This document shows positions 53,181-64,000 of a DNA stretch of 64,000 bases, in pieces. Source of the stretch: Liolophura sinensis (Eukaryota; Mollusca; Polyplacophora; Chitonida; Chitonidae); the NCBI RefSeq assembly GCF_032854445.1, contig NW_027017953.1, positions 1,336,444 through 1,400,443 of the forward strand, given 5' to 3'. Numbering within the stretch: position 1 is the first letter of the stretch; every line of letters starts with the position of its first letter. The notes beneath the pieces were generated by a model that was not told where the DNA came from, did no database searches, and worked only from the letters and a program-made list of their open reading frames with translations. Position numbers and translations under genes: made by a program.

Positions 53181-53794
53181 TGATACACGTGATCCACACG
53201 TTTCGATTACGTTGAGCTCTGGACGTCAGTGCGAAGAATCGCACCAGATGATGACGGCCTTAGGGGCTAGTTTAGTCAGCATCTATTGCTATAAGCTAAA
53301 GTTACTCTAAATCAGTGAGCACCTGTGGCACGAGCGATGTATTTGTTACAGTGAGATCTAAAGCAGAACATAATCCATTACCTTGACGTATTTTAACAAT
53401 CAAAGACAAAACATACTTTATCAAGACGAAGTGGACAAAAACCGAAACACAGAACCTCCTCGTCTGTGACAGATGAGTAAGATGAGTGTCTGGTGGATAT
53501 TATTGGTTTTCCTTCATGTTCATAAACTGTTTAATAAAAAAAGCTTAACTTACCGGATGACTTGTGAGCTTAGTTGGGATCAAACTAGAGAATAAAACTA
53601 GACCTCGATCTATGTACCACTGTTTAGAATGTGATGTGTAATGTAGCAGATTTACACTGGAGAATCTTTACATTTTTGGTAATTCTCGCTAGATTAGCGA
53701 CATTATGACCTTATGTTGTCTTAAATACTTGGTCATATCCTCATTTGTAGTTTTTCCACACTTTTGATTGTCCCCTTTAATTCCTGCTGGGAAG

Positions 53795-53985
53795 GACGAG
53801 AGCATCAGGGAAAGACGAGAGCATCAGGGAAAGACGAGAGCATCAGAGCAAGTCGAGAGCATCAGGGAAGGTCGAGAGCATCAGGAAAAGACGAGATCAT
53901 TAGGAAAAGACGAGATCATTAGGGAAAGACGAGAGCATCAGGAAAAGACGAGAGCATCAGGGAAAGACGAGAGCCACGGGTGTAA
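53795..53985. repeat. 19-bp purine-rich minisatellite, about 10 copies
   Basis: Unit GACGAGAGCATCAGGGAAA. The 92-codon ORF across it is an artefact. Confidence 0.92.
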
Positions 53986-54844
53986 AGTAGATCTTTTCCT
54001 TCACTCTATGAACGATTTTCCTTATTTGTGTATGGACAAATACTAGTTATTGTGTGGTAGGAACCTGCAGAGACCTGACGATAATACTGGGCTGTTTTAC
54101 CCCGCACAATAGTGGAGTTGAGAATTTAAAGTCGAGTTTCACCTGTATTTAGAACAGATTGCCTGGCAATAATATTGACTATACTGTTCATAGTCAAACT
54201 TTGGAAAAGTTACCGTTGCAGGGTGTCCCGCATATGATGTATCAACAGGGGATGTGGTTCCAGACATTCAAGCAGTATAAACACATTCGTATCGCGGTAA
54301 GGTATGGACCTGTGGAACAATTAAACTAACTGATTATCTTGTGTTAACGTGTTTCTAGAAATACTGACTACTGCCAAAAGCTGTCTAATTGTATTTCACG
54401 GGCGAGTCTGAGTCCTCTTGACCCCATAGTTAATTTCACACAATAGTTATAACCTTAAAACGAACGTCCTTGGCTTATTTGCTATTTTGATCATATTCAG
54501 AATTGAATTAAAAGTGAATTTTTTTTTCACCAGTCCTTGAGTCACATGAACTTTACGTCGTGACATTGGCAAGTGATTTGCCCGGATAAAGCGAATTGGA
54601 CACCTGGGAAACATGAGAGTTTTTGGAGGAACACTATGAAAGCTACCGAATTGTCGGGTGTGTGTGCATCGATGTCGTACTGGAGGATCTTGTCATCGCT
54701 CCGTAACATATAGTCCCGATGCCCTCTACGTTCTGCGATGTGAACAGATATGACTGCCACATGTGGAAACTAGTCGTGTGGGATTGATCTTGCAATGACC
54801 TTTGCTGGTTCAATATGTTGCCAGCCAAGAAATGAATGATTCAT
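53986..54844. other. Nothing recognised
   Basis: Two overlapping minus-strand ORFs of 61-72 codons (54542-54828) match nothing I know. Confidence 0.45.
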
Positions 54845-54984
54845 CGATGGATGGGCGCTTCGCGTCAAACTTTAAGAATTTTTCACTTAGATGACGGCAG
54901 TTGGGTTTATGTTAAGTGGGAGAAATTGCCGAGTCCAGGTATGACAAGTCTCTGGACCAGAGGACGAGCCAGCGAGCGCAGGAT
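54845..54984 (-). mobile_element. Diverged SINE fragment
   Basis: CAAACTTTAAGAATTTTTCA and CTTAGATGACGGCAGTTGGG are diverged forms of the CTCAAGAATATTTCACTTAT / ACGACGGCGGCCAG part of the SINE in reverse. No tail remains. Confidence 0.5.
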
Positions 54985-55260
54985 TAGAACACACAACTTC
55001 ACTGATAGGGGCCTGATTGACCATCTGAGCTGACAAGACCCCATAACACACAACTTCATTGATCGAGGGCCTGAGCTGACAAGGCCCTACAACACACAAC
55101 TTCACTAATCAAGGGCCTGACCAACCATCTGAGCTGACAAGGGCAGACAACACACAACTTCACTGATCAAGGGTCTGATTGACCATTTGAGCTTACAACA
55201 TACAATTTCACTGATCAAGGGCTTGATTGATCATCTGAGCTGACAAGGCCCCACGAACCA
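54985..55260. repeat. About 58-bp repeat, 4-5 degenerate copies
   Basis: Unit contains ACACACAACTTCACTGATCA, AGGGCCTGATTGACCATCTG, AGCTGACAAGGCCCC. It starts inside what reads like a SINE head (CTGATTGACCATCTGAGCTG), so a SINE part may have been tandemly amplified. Confidence 0.85.
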
Positions 55261-56104
55261 AGTAGATTAATACAGAAAAGGTATCACAACGTTGTCTTTT
55301 ATCCAAATAATGTCAGCAAGAGACTGATTCTGTTAACTACTTATGTAGTTTGGAAGATTGATACATTAGCTGAGAAAAAAAACAACATAAAATTAACCAA
55401 TGCTTATTTTTATGTGACGTGTCTTTCAGCTCGAACTCTTGCTACTGGTTCTAAAATTGATCGAACAGGAGATCTAGTAGTAAAAACAGAATTGTTTCTC
55501 GAAATTACGCGTGCAGTGCCTAACTACACCGTACAATTTATTATACACACACATATATATATCTAAACCACGAGTTACCAATACGGTGACGACGAAAGTC
55601 CAAGGGGCACGCGCAGAGTCTCGATTAACCAGGAAGTCATTGATAAGTGAGATGATTACAAGGTAGGTCAAGTGACCCGTGCTGGGTGTTTAACCAATCA
55701 GGTCACCCCAAAATACAACCTTTGATCATACGACATTCACAGTTTACAAACCCTTCAGTTACACAGTGTATAGCAGTCTTACACGAATAACATTATACAA
55801 ATAGTTAAACATCAGTGATCACAGGCTGCAAAATACTGACTCTGACTCAAGCCCAATTCACCAGTATCCCCCTGTAATGAGTGAGTAACATGTTCACAGT
55901 TTTATCACAAAACGTCATCCCAAAAGCCGGATAAACAAAAAACTACACAACCTGGGCTCGAAAACTTAATGCAACAAGAGCTCTCCTTTACTGTGTAATT
56001 TTCCATACTTTTCGGAAAGTATCACGGCTTCAGTGAGCGATGTGCACTACTCATTTTTCAAATAATGACCTTGCTGGCAACACGTGACACGTCCTGTGAT
56101 AACT
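55261..56104. other. Nothing recognised
   Basis: AT-rich, no repeat or gene that I can support. Confidence 0.5.
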
Positions 56105-56250
56105 GGTCTAGCTCTGGGTAGTTTAGGGCAGCCCCGTACAGCAATCTGCGGATGGTCTACCGGCCTCTGCCCAGTTTCCTCCCGTTTTCGCCGTTGTATA
56201 AGAGTAATATTCTTGAGTACGGCGTAAAACACCAATCAGATAAATAATTA
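56105..56250 (+). mobile_element. SINE 3' portion
   Basis: AATCTGCGGATGGTCTACCG, CTGCCCAGTTTCCTCCCG, GTATAAGAGTAATATTCTTG, AGTACGGCGTAAAACACCAA and a short AGATAAATAA tail. Same family as 39127. Confidence 0.75.
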
Positions 56251-56599
56251 GAGCGGCCACTTTGTCAGTGTAACTCTGCTTGTGGTAATAGGGCTGGTGA
56301 CAACCTGATTTCCCTTGCAATACGACATCAGTATACAATAACTTGTCTTCCTTATGAAGAAAGCATAAATATGAAATGCCTTAATGTCTTTGTAATGTTT
56401 AGATGAACAGACTTTGCCGACTTAAGCCTAGTTGCATGATCCTTTTACACCGGATAAACTTTTCCAGTTGAGTCGGATTTATTGCTGAGAATTTGTTTTG
56501 CTTTTATTTTGTTTCCTTCTCTGACCTCAACCGTTCACCTCAGCACAATTAGCGGGATATTTTTCAATGACTGTAAATTTGTTTAATAATTCTTGTTAT
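56251..56599. other. Nothing recognised
   Basis: About 350 bp between a SINE and the 51-bp array. Confidence 0.5.
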
Positions 56600-58390
56600 A
56601 CTGCATGGGGTACTTTGTTCACTGATTAGGGTAGACACGAACATTGGCATATTGCATGTGGTACTTTGTTCACTGATTAGGGTAGACACGAACATTGGCA
56701 TATTGCATGGGGTACTTTGTTCACTGATTAGGGTAGACACGAACATTGTCATATTGCATGGGGTACTTTGTTCACTGATTAGGGTAGACACGAACATTGG
56801 CATATTGCATGTGGTACTTTGTTCACTGATTAGGGTAGACACGAACATTGGCATATTGCATGTGGTACTTTGTTCACTGATTAGGGTAGACACGAACACT
56901 GGCATACTGCATGGGGTACTTTGTTCACTGATTAGGGTAGACACGAACATTGGCATATTGCATGTGGTACTTTGTTCACTGATTAGGGTAGACACGAACA
57001 TTGGCATACTGCATGGGGTACTTTGTTCACTGATTAGGGTAGACACGAACATTGGCATATTGCATGGGGTACTTTGTTCACTGATTAGGGTAGACACGAA
57101 CATTGGCATATTGCATGGGGTACTTTGTTCACTGATTAGGGTAGACACGAACATTGGCATACTGCATGGGGTACTTTGTTCACTGATTAGGGTAGACACG
57201 AACATTGTCATATTGCATGGGGTACTTTGTTCACTGATTAAGGTAGACACGAACATTGGCATATTGCATGTGGTACTTTGTTCACTGATTAGGGTAGACA
57301 CGAACATTGGCATATTGCATGTGGTACTTTGTTCACTGATTAGGGTAGACACGAACACTGGCATACTGCATGTGGTACTTTGTTCACTGATTAGGGTAGA
57401 CACGAACATTGGCATATTGCATGTGGTACTTTGTTCACTGATTAGGGTAGACACGAACATTGGCATACTGCATGGGGTACTTTGTTCACTGATTAGGGTA
57501 GACACGAACATTGGCATATTGCATGGGGTACTTTGTTCACTGATTAGGGTAGACACGAACATTGGCATATTGCATGGGGTACTTTGTTCACTGATTAGGG
57601 TAGACACGAACATTGGCATACTGCATGGCGTACTTTGTTCACTGATTAGGGTAGACACGAACATTGGCATATTGCATGTGGTACTTTGTTCACTGATTAG
57701 GGTAGACACGAACACTGGCATACTGCATGGGGTACTTTGTTCACTGATTAGGGTAGACACGAACATTGGCATATTGCATGTGGTACTTTGTTCACTGATT
57801 AGGGTAGACACGAACATTGGCATATTGCATGTGGTACTTTGTTCACTGATTAGGGTAGACACGAACATTGGCATACTGCATGTGGTACTTTGTTCACTGA
57901 TTAGGGTAGACACGAACATTGGCATATTGCATGGGGTACTTTGTTCACTGATTAGGGTAGACACGAACATTGGCATACTGCATGGGGTACTTTGTTCACT
58001 GATTAGGGTAGACACGAACATTGGCATATTGCATGTGGTACTTTGTTCACTGATTAGGGTAGACACGAACATTGGCATACTGCATGGGGTACTTTGTTCA
58101 CTGATTAGGGTAGACACGAGCATTGGCATATTGCATGTGGTACTTTGTTCACTGATTAGGGTAGACACGAACATTGGCATACTGCATGGGGTACTTTGTT
58201 CACTGATTAGGGTAGACACGAACATTGGCATACTGCATGGGGTACTTTGTTCACTGATTAGGGTAGACACGAACATTGGCATACTGCATGAGGTACTTTG
58301 TTCACTGAATAGGGTAGACACGAACACTGGCATATTGCATGTGGTACTTTGTTCACTGATTAGGGTAGACACGAACACTGGCATAATATT
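56600..58390. repeat. 51-bp minisatellite, about 35 near-identical copies with 9-unit higher-order repeat
   Basis: Unit TGCATGTGGTACTTTGTTCA, CTGATTAGGGTAGACACGAA, CATTGGCATAT. Copies differ at only a handful of positions (TG/GG after GCATG, ATAT/ATAC, CATT/CACT). Markers recur 459 bp (9 units) apart: CATTGTCAT at 56750 and 57209, CACTGG at 56897 and 57356. As 51 is divisible by 3 and the unit has no stop in two frames, ORFs of 613 (minus) and 586 (plus) codons result; neither has a leader, codon bias or flanking gene structure. Confidence 0.97.
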
Positions 58391-58819
58391 GGAATCATGC
58401 AACATCTATTAAGGGAATGACAAACTTGTATTAGTTGATCACTTCATGGAAAACTACTCTTCGTGCATCTTTCTATACACAATTCTGTGAGAACAGACTT
58501 AAATGTGTCTTCCATTATGATCGTGTCTTATAGAGACTCGGTATGTGAAAACTGAAAGCAAGTCTCTCTGTAGATCACAAGGGAGTGTACAGGAAACATT
58601 TCCACAACGGCCAATAGCAAACAAAATGATTGCATGTAAATATTTCGGACCACCTTTGGGACCTCTAGTAACCAGCGTTTCCTCGTCTGTGTTATTCATG
58701 GTATTTTGTGGCCACATTGCATCTCTGTATGCAGCAAATCTCAATCAACTTACGTGTTTGTCACAGCCGAAAATGATTTGCAGAAGTTACGAGTCAGCGA
58801 CTTGCTTATTCTAGTTCGC
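58391..58819. other. Nothing recognised
   Basis: Overlapping ORFs of 81 and 89 codons on opposite strands, not recognised. Confidence 0.45.
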
Positions 58820-59065
58820 CGCGCGGTTACTCCAGTTGGCCGCCTCTTTATAACAGTTGGCACACTCTTATTCCATTTGCCCTACTGCTTATTACAGTTG
58901 GCTGCACTCTTATCTACTTGGCCTCCTGCTTATTACAGTTGGTCGCCTGCTTATTCCAGACAGCCGCCTGCTTATTACAGTTGGCTGCATTCTTATTCGA
59001 GTTGGCTTCCTGCTTATTACAGTTGGCCGCCTTTTTATTCCAGTTGGTCACTAGCTTATCTCAGT
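58820..59065. repeat. Degenerate 19-20-bp minisatellite
   Basis: Unit about CCTGCTTATTACAGTTGGC, 11-12 imperfect copies. Confidence 0.88.
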
Positions 59066-59959
59066 TTGTGACTTGCTCACTCCAGCTGAAAAACTAAAAA
59101 TATATCTTAATAAATTCTTTTGTTTTTCATAAACCTATTACGTTTTCCTTTACTATCCAGAATTAATTGATTAATTAATTGTCTCTTGTGCATGAGGAGA
59201 TGTGTTTGATGGAATAACCAGTTTGGTATGATACTCTGACCTGCCTTGCAGTGTTTAACTTCATATTGGAGCAGCCGTAAGCACATGATTAACTTCCCAT
59301 AGATACACAATGTATTTCCACTGGTTGCTCTATGCTATTGTAACCAAATATTCAAAAACGTTAACTTATAAACACAATTTCAAAAACTATTGTCTACATG
59401 TAACTCTACCTTTTGTAACAGACAGGAGGCCATTTGCACATAGCCAGTTTTAACATGGACCCAAATTTGAAACATTGTCCAAATGAATGGTGTCCACAGC
59501 AGTGTAAATGCATCTGAACAGATTTAGCCGAGCGATATAGAGAGACATAGAATGCCATATATGAGTATTTTTTTTACTTCAGGTGTGTAATTCCTGTGTT
59601 AGGGAAATCCCGTTTGTCATGCCTTTCTACTTGTCTTAAAGGTTGTAGCGGTATATGCCGCAGCTTAGATGTCGACTTTCCTCTAGAATCGGGAACACAC
59701 TTACGGTTTATAAAATTTGAAGCTCCATGTAACCCTTCCCTGTCAAACAAGACGCATGCTAAACTTTATCTGACTTATATTTTGGAATGCCATCAAAGTG
59801 TACGATGGGATTTATGCTGTCTTACTGGTCACGTAAAATGTAATCGAATAACTTCCTGGTTAATTTGATCACATTTGAACTGACCATCTTGAGCCCGTGT
59901 GACAAAAAAAATTCACCAAGCTTAAAAGGAAAAAATGTAACCGATAATTGCCATCGGTA
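59066..59959. other. Nothing recognised
   Basis: A 90-codon plus ORF (59596-59868) with several cysteines (CLSTCLKGCSGICRS near its start) is not recognised and has no splice context. Confidence 0.4.
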
Positions 59960-60325
59960 AGACATTTACTTATTTATATGCTTGCTGTTTTACGCCGCAT
60001 TCAAGATTTTTTCTTTTATATGAAGGCGGACATTTTTATAGACTGAAAAGAACTGAGTGCTTGGGTAAAGCCACAACCCTTGGGCAAATCACTGACAGGC
60101 TTTGTCACGTGTGATGTACAGATATGGACAACATACTGGTGGAACACAAGTGCCCTGTAACGAATGTCAGACTGAGCAAATGACCGTGCAACCCTTGTCG
60201 TCAAAGCCTCACATACTCTAAGAACGAGGTGAATTCACATGGCTAAGGCCAGAACTGAACTCGTACCTTGTTTGTTCTAGCAGTTCATAGACGTGCGTCT
60301 GAACCACTCGGCCACAACAAGCTCC
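59960..60325 (-). mobile_element. Near full-length diverged SINE
   Basis: On the minus strand it starts TTGTGGCCGAGTGGTTCAGA (A-box, Ser/Leu-tRNA-like) and has GGTACGAGTTCAGTTC (B-box) about 50 nt on. It ends with AAAATGTCCGCCTTCATATA, GAATGCGGCGTAAAACAGC and a degraded AT-rich tail. The middle carries extra sequence relative to the copy at 39127. Confidence 0.65.
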
Positions 60326-60519
60326 CCTCAGTAATAACTGTATAATAACAAGGCTGGGTTATACATAAAATATAATGATATATTTACGAACGGAGCTCAC
60401 CTAATATCGACATGTGCAAAAAATACCTCGCAAAACAAAAACATTTAACTGGTTCTTGATCACGAGGTTTGTCATGTGCCTGCGTGATGACGGAGGCTGT
60501 TTGCTCTCTGTGCACCAGC

Positions 60520-60740
60520 GTTCTTTGTCCACAAACCTAGCTTCCCCTGCCCACAAACCTAGCTTCTCCTGTTCACAAAATTACCTTCCCCAGCCCACAA
60601 ACCTAGCTTCCCCAGCCCACAAACCAAGCTTCCCCTGCCCACAAACCAAGCTTCCCCTGCCCACAAACCTAGCTTTCCCTGCCTACAAACCAAGCTTCCC
60701 CTGCCCACAAACCTAACTTTCCCTGCCCACAAACTATCAG
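60520..60740. repeat. 22-bp minisatellite, about 10 copies
   Basis: Unit CCCACAAACCTAGCTTCCCC then TG. Confidence 0.93.
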
Positions 60741-60849
60741 GGACAAAACAGTTTAGAATAGTGTTAGAACACTAATCAGATAAACAGTGTAGTCAGTACA
60801 TGTGGTTTTGAGGACTCATAGTAGCTCAAAGTTTATGACATATTTGTGC

Positions 60850-62770
60850 TATTTGTTCTACAGTATTGACAGATTTGTGCTATTTGTTCTACAGTATTGA
60901 CAGATTTGTGCTATTTGTTCTACAGTATTGACAGATTTGTGCTATTTGTTCTACTGTATTGACAGATTTGTGCTATTTGTCCCACAGTAATGACAGATTT
61001 GTGCTGCTTGTCCCACAGGAATGACATATTTGTGCTATTTGTTCTACAGTATTGACAGATTTATGCTATTTGTTCTACAGAATTGACAGATTTGTGCTAT
61101 TTGTCCCACAGTAATGATAGATTTGTGGCGTTTGTCTCACAGTAATGACAGATTTGTGCTGTTTGTCCCACAGTAATGACACATTTGTGCTATTTGTTCT
61201 ACAGTAATGACAGATTTGTGCTATTTGTTCTACAGTATTGACAGATTTGTGCTATTTGTCCCACAGTAATGACAGATTTGTGCTGCTTGTCCCACAGTAT
61301 TGACAGATTTGTGCTATTTGTCCTACAGTATTGACAGATTTGTGCTGTTTGTCCCACAGTAATGACATATTTGTGCCATTTGTCCGACAGTAATGACAGA
61401 TTTGTGCTATTTATCCTACAGTATTGACAGGTTTGTGCTATTTGTCCTACCGTAATGACACATTTGTGCTGTTAGTCTCACAGTAATGACACATTTGTGG
61501 TGTTTGTCTCACAGTAATGATAGATTTGTGGTGTTTGTCTCACAGTAATGACAGATTAATGCTGTTTGTCCCACAGTAATGACATATTTGTGCTATTTGT
61601 CCTACAGTAATGACAGATTTTTGCTGTTTGTCCCACAGTAATAATAGATTTGTGCTGTTTGTCCCACAGTAATGACAGATTTGTGCTTTTTGTCCTACAG
61701 TAATGACAGATTTTTGCTGTTTGTCCCACAGTAATGATAGATTTGTGCTGTTTGTCCCACAGTAATGACATATTTGTGCTATTTGTCCCACAGTAAAACA
61801 TATTTGTACTATTTGTCATACTGTGTTGATAGATTTGTGCTATTTGTCCCACAGTAATGACAGATTTTTGCTGTTTGTCCCACAGTAATGATAGATTTGT
61901 GGTGTTTGTCGCACAGTAATGACATATTTGTGCTATTTGTCCCACAGTAATGACATATTTGTGCTGCTTGTCCCACAGTAATGACAGATTTGTGCTATTT
62001 GTCCCACAGTATTGACAGATTTGTGCTGTTTGTCCCACAGTAATGAGACATTTGTGCTATTTGTACCACGGTAATGACACATTTGTGGTGTTTGTCTGAC
62101 AGTAATGACATATTTGTGTTATTTGTCCCACAGTAAGACATATTTGTGCTAGTTGTCATACTGTGTTGACAGATTTGTGCTATTTGTCCCACAGTAATGA
62201 TAGATTTTTGGTGTTTGTCGCACAGTAATGACATATTTGTTCTATTTGTCCTACAGTAATGAAAGATTTGTGCTATTTGTCCCACAATAATGACAGATTT
62301 GTGTTGTTTGTCCTACACTATTGACAGATTTGTGCTGTTTGTCCCACAGTAATGAGATATTTGTGCTATTTGCCCCACGGCAATGACAGATTTGTGGTGT
62401 TTGTGCCACAGTAAGACATATTTGTGCTATTAGTCATACTGTGTTGATAGATTTGTGCTATTTGTCCTACAGTAATGACAGATTTTTGCTGTTTGTCGCA
62501 CAGTAATGATAGATTTGTGGTGTTTGTCGCACAGTAATGACATATTTGTGCTGTTTGTCCCACAGTAATGACATATTTGTGCTGTTTGTCCCACAGTAAT
62601 GACATATTTGTGCTATTTGTCCCACAGTAATGACAGATTTGTGCTGTTTGTCTCACAGTAATGACATATTTGTGCTATTTGTTCCACAGTATTGACAGAT
62701 TTGTGCTCTTTGTCTCACAGTAATGACAGATTTGTGCTCTTTGTCTCACAGTAATGACAGATTTGTGGTA
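60850..62770. repeat. 31-bp minisatellite, about 60 copies, upstream of the plus-strand gene
   Basis: Unit TGACAGATTTGTGCTATTTG then TCCCACAGTAA. Minus ORFs show a 31-residue period because 31 is not a multiple of 3. It ends about 390 bp before the start codon at 63164. Confidence 0.95.
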
Positions 62771-63163
62771 GACTAAAATCCTTAAGTGTAGCCTATATAA
62801 CAGTACTTCCAGGCACCAATTACGCCATGGAGTACTGATATAGCTTAAATAAGGTTAAATAAATATATACGTCAACTTGTGAAATGTTATGTCCATATTA
62901 GCTACACACTGGGTCTCTTCCCGTTAACGTGAAAGTGGCCTGTATTCAGACAAAATCAGCTTTACAGCTGAACCGATGCCTGGTCTACTCCCCGGAACAC
63001 ACAACCGATAAGCGCTATATAGAGCGTCTAAACATGTCACTCGGCCACCCTTACAACAGACAGAACGTCGTTAGTCACCAGACATATACCAACAACCCAT
63101 GTACACATGGTGATATGTTCACACGTACGACCTAGCCTTTAGTCTTACAGCAGCTCAACAAAA
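62771..63163 (+). promoter_or_regulatory. Probable promoter and 5' UTR of the plus-strand paralog
   Basis: By position this should carry the 5' UTR. A TATA-like CCTATATAACAG lies at about 62793-62804, some 360 bp upstream of the ATG. No array occurs in this interval. The assignment rests on location only. Confidence 0.35.
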
Positions 63164-63212
63164 ATGGCCGCCTTCATCGCCTGGATTCTGATAATCAGCA
63201 GCATTTTACCAG
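63164..63212 (+). CDS. Exon 1 of a second, paralogous receptor phosphatase family gene
   Basis: AAAATGG start context, then MAAFIAWILIISSILPG and a gtaggt donor in phase 1. Length (49 nt), phase and 10 of 17 residues match exon 1 of the minus-strand gene (MTTIIGWILMITSIIPG). Only this exon is inside the window; later exons are presumably beyond 64000, so the ectodomain and phosphatase content are inferred from the leader alone. Confidence 0.72.
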
Positions 63213-63619
63213 GTAGGTTATCTTTCGTTTTTCACAAAAGTTTCACACTTTCCCAGCATTTATTAATTAGATAATAATGATTGAATAACTAAACATACGA
63301 TTCATTTTGCTGCCAAGGAACTTTACCTAACAGGAAGTATATTTATTACACGGATCTTCCATTGCAAATCTACCCCCTTGATATTGCCGATGGCGTGTTG
63401 ATTTATAGGAAGCAGAAGATTTTCCGAGTGTAGATTTATTAAAGGTGGACAAAGGCAGTCGGCAAAAGAATGACCAACAGGTCGAATTAACTTGTGTTTT
63501 GATGATCTCACACACGTATCATGAGCCAAGCTTAATTTTACTGACATTGAAGTTCAAAAAGGCGTTCTAATTTTGATATAGGGTGTGCTGTTAAACAGAT
63601 AGATCTACTTACTTTGGAC
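63213..63619 (+). other. Intron 1 of the paralog, nothing recognised
   Basis: About 400 bp, AT-rich. Minus-strand ORFs (63323-63547) are not recognised. Confidence 0.45.
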
Positions 63620-64000
63620 TGTAACGCTAGTTGGGTGGGTGCAGCTTGTGCTCTCTTCTGGCAGACGTGCGGTACATGTGTGTCTGCACAATAAAGGTGC
63701 TCTAGTGGGTGCAGGTTGTGCCTCCTGCTGGCGGACGAGCGGTACATGTGTGTCTGCACAGTAAGTGTGGTCTGGTGGGTGCAGATTCCCATTCCGGGCG
63801 GTACATGTGTGTCTGCACAACAAAGGTGCTCTAGTGGGTGCAGGTTGTGCCTCCTGCTGGCGGACGTGCGGTACATGTGCGTCGACACAATAAAGGTAGT
63901 CTGGTAGGTGCAGGTTGTGCCTCCTGCTGGCGGACGAGCGGTACATGTGTGTCCGCACTGTAAGTGTGGTCTGGTGGGTGCAGATTCCCCTTCCGGGCGG
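63620..64000. repeat. Minisatellite of about 60-70 bp, running off the edge
   Basis: Unit contains GGTGCAGGTTGTGCCTCCTG, CTGGCGGACGTGCGGTACAT, GTGTGTCTGCACAATAAAGG. A variant with GCACAGTAAGTGTGG followed by GGTGCAGATTCCC recurs about 199 bp apart (GTAAGT at 63761 and 63960), so three units form a higher-order repeat. Confidence 0.88.

Noticed and set aside
56600-58390. Telomere-like TTAGGG motifs
   Set aside because: Only one TTAGGG per 51-bp unit; there is no tandem (TTAGGG)n.
56564-58412. ORFs of 613 and 586 codons on opposite strands
   Set aside because: Both are read-through of a 51-bp tandem repeat without stop codons; no leader, domain, codon preference or gene context, and two strands cannot both be explained as coding.

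Overview
The window is animal nuclear DNA, most probably from a mollusc or another lophotrochozoan. The evidence is a spliced gene with short phased exons and GT-AG introns, a receptor tyrosine phosphatase with EGF-like modules, and several copies of a tRNA-derived SINE whose tail reads like the dispersed repeat I know from bivalve and gastropod genomes. Nothing looks prokaryotic: there are no operons and no long single-exon genes.

One large gene fills the minus strand from 38.2 kb down to the left edge. I reconstructed 29 coding exons by hand (38216 to 2736, 3597 nt, 1199 codons). Every splice phase agrees. It encodes a signal peptide, a short Cys-rich stub, a complete fucolectin/tachylectin-4/pentraxin-1 (FTP) type lectin domain over two exons, eight EGF or laminin-EGF-like modules, one transmembrane helix, a juxtamembrane stretch, an intact catalytic phosphatase domain D1 (WPD loop, HCSAGIGRTG) and a degenerate pseudophosphatase domain D2. 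The last coding exon or exons are not in view and probably lie beyond position 1. A second gene of the same family starts near the right edge on the plus strand (63164). Its first coding exon has the same 49-nt length, phase and signal-peptide pattern, so two paralogs stand head to head about 25 kb apart.

The window is saturated with minisatellites: at least 27 arrays with units of about 19 to 89 bp, roughly 25 kb in total by my sums. Nearly every long ORF here is a by-product of these arrays and not a gene. Two arrays stand out because their unit is a copy of an exon-intron junction of the phosphatase gene itself. The 42-bp array at 23.1-27.0 kb repeats the 3' splice site and first ~32 nt of EGF exon 7 about 93 times. 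The 53-bp array at 12.3-13.7 kb repeats the last ~27 nt and the 5' splice site of D1 exon 17 about 25 times. I consider these 'splice-junction satellites' the most notable thing in the window.

The intergenic 38.2-63.2 kb holds minisatellites, SINEs (one with a perfect 15-bp target-site duplication), a non-LTR retrotransposon scrap, and stretches where I see nothing. I see no convincing RNA gene and no CRISPR.
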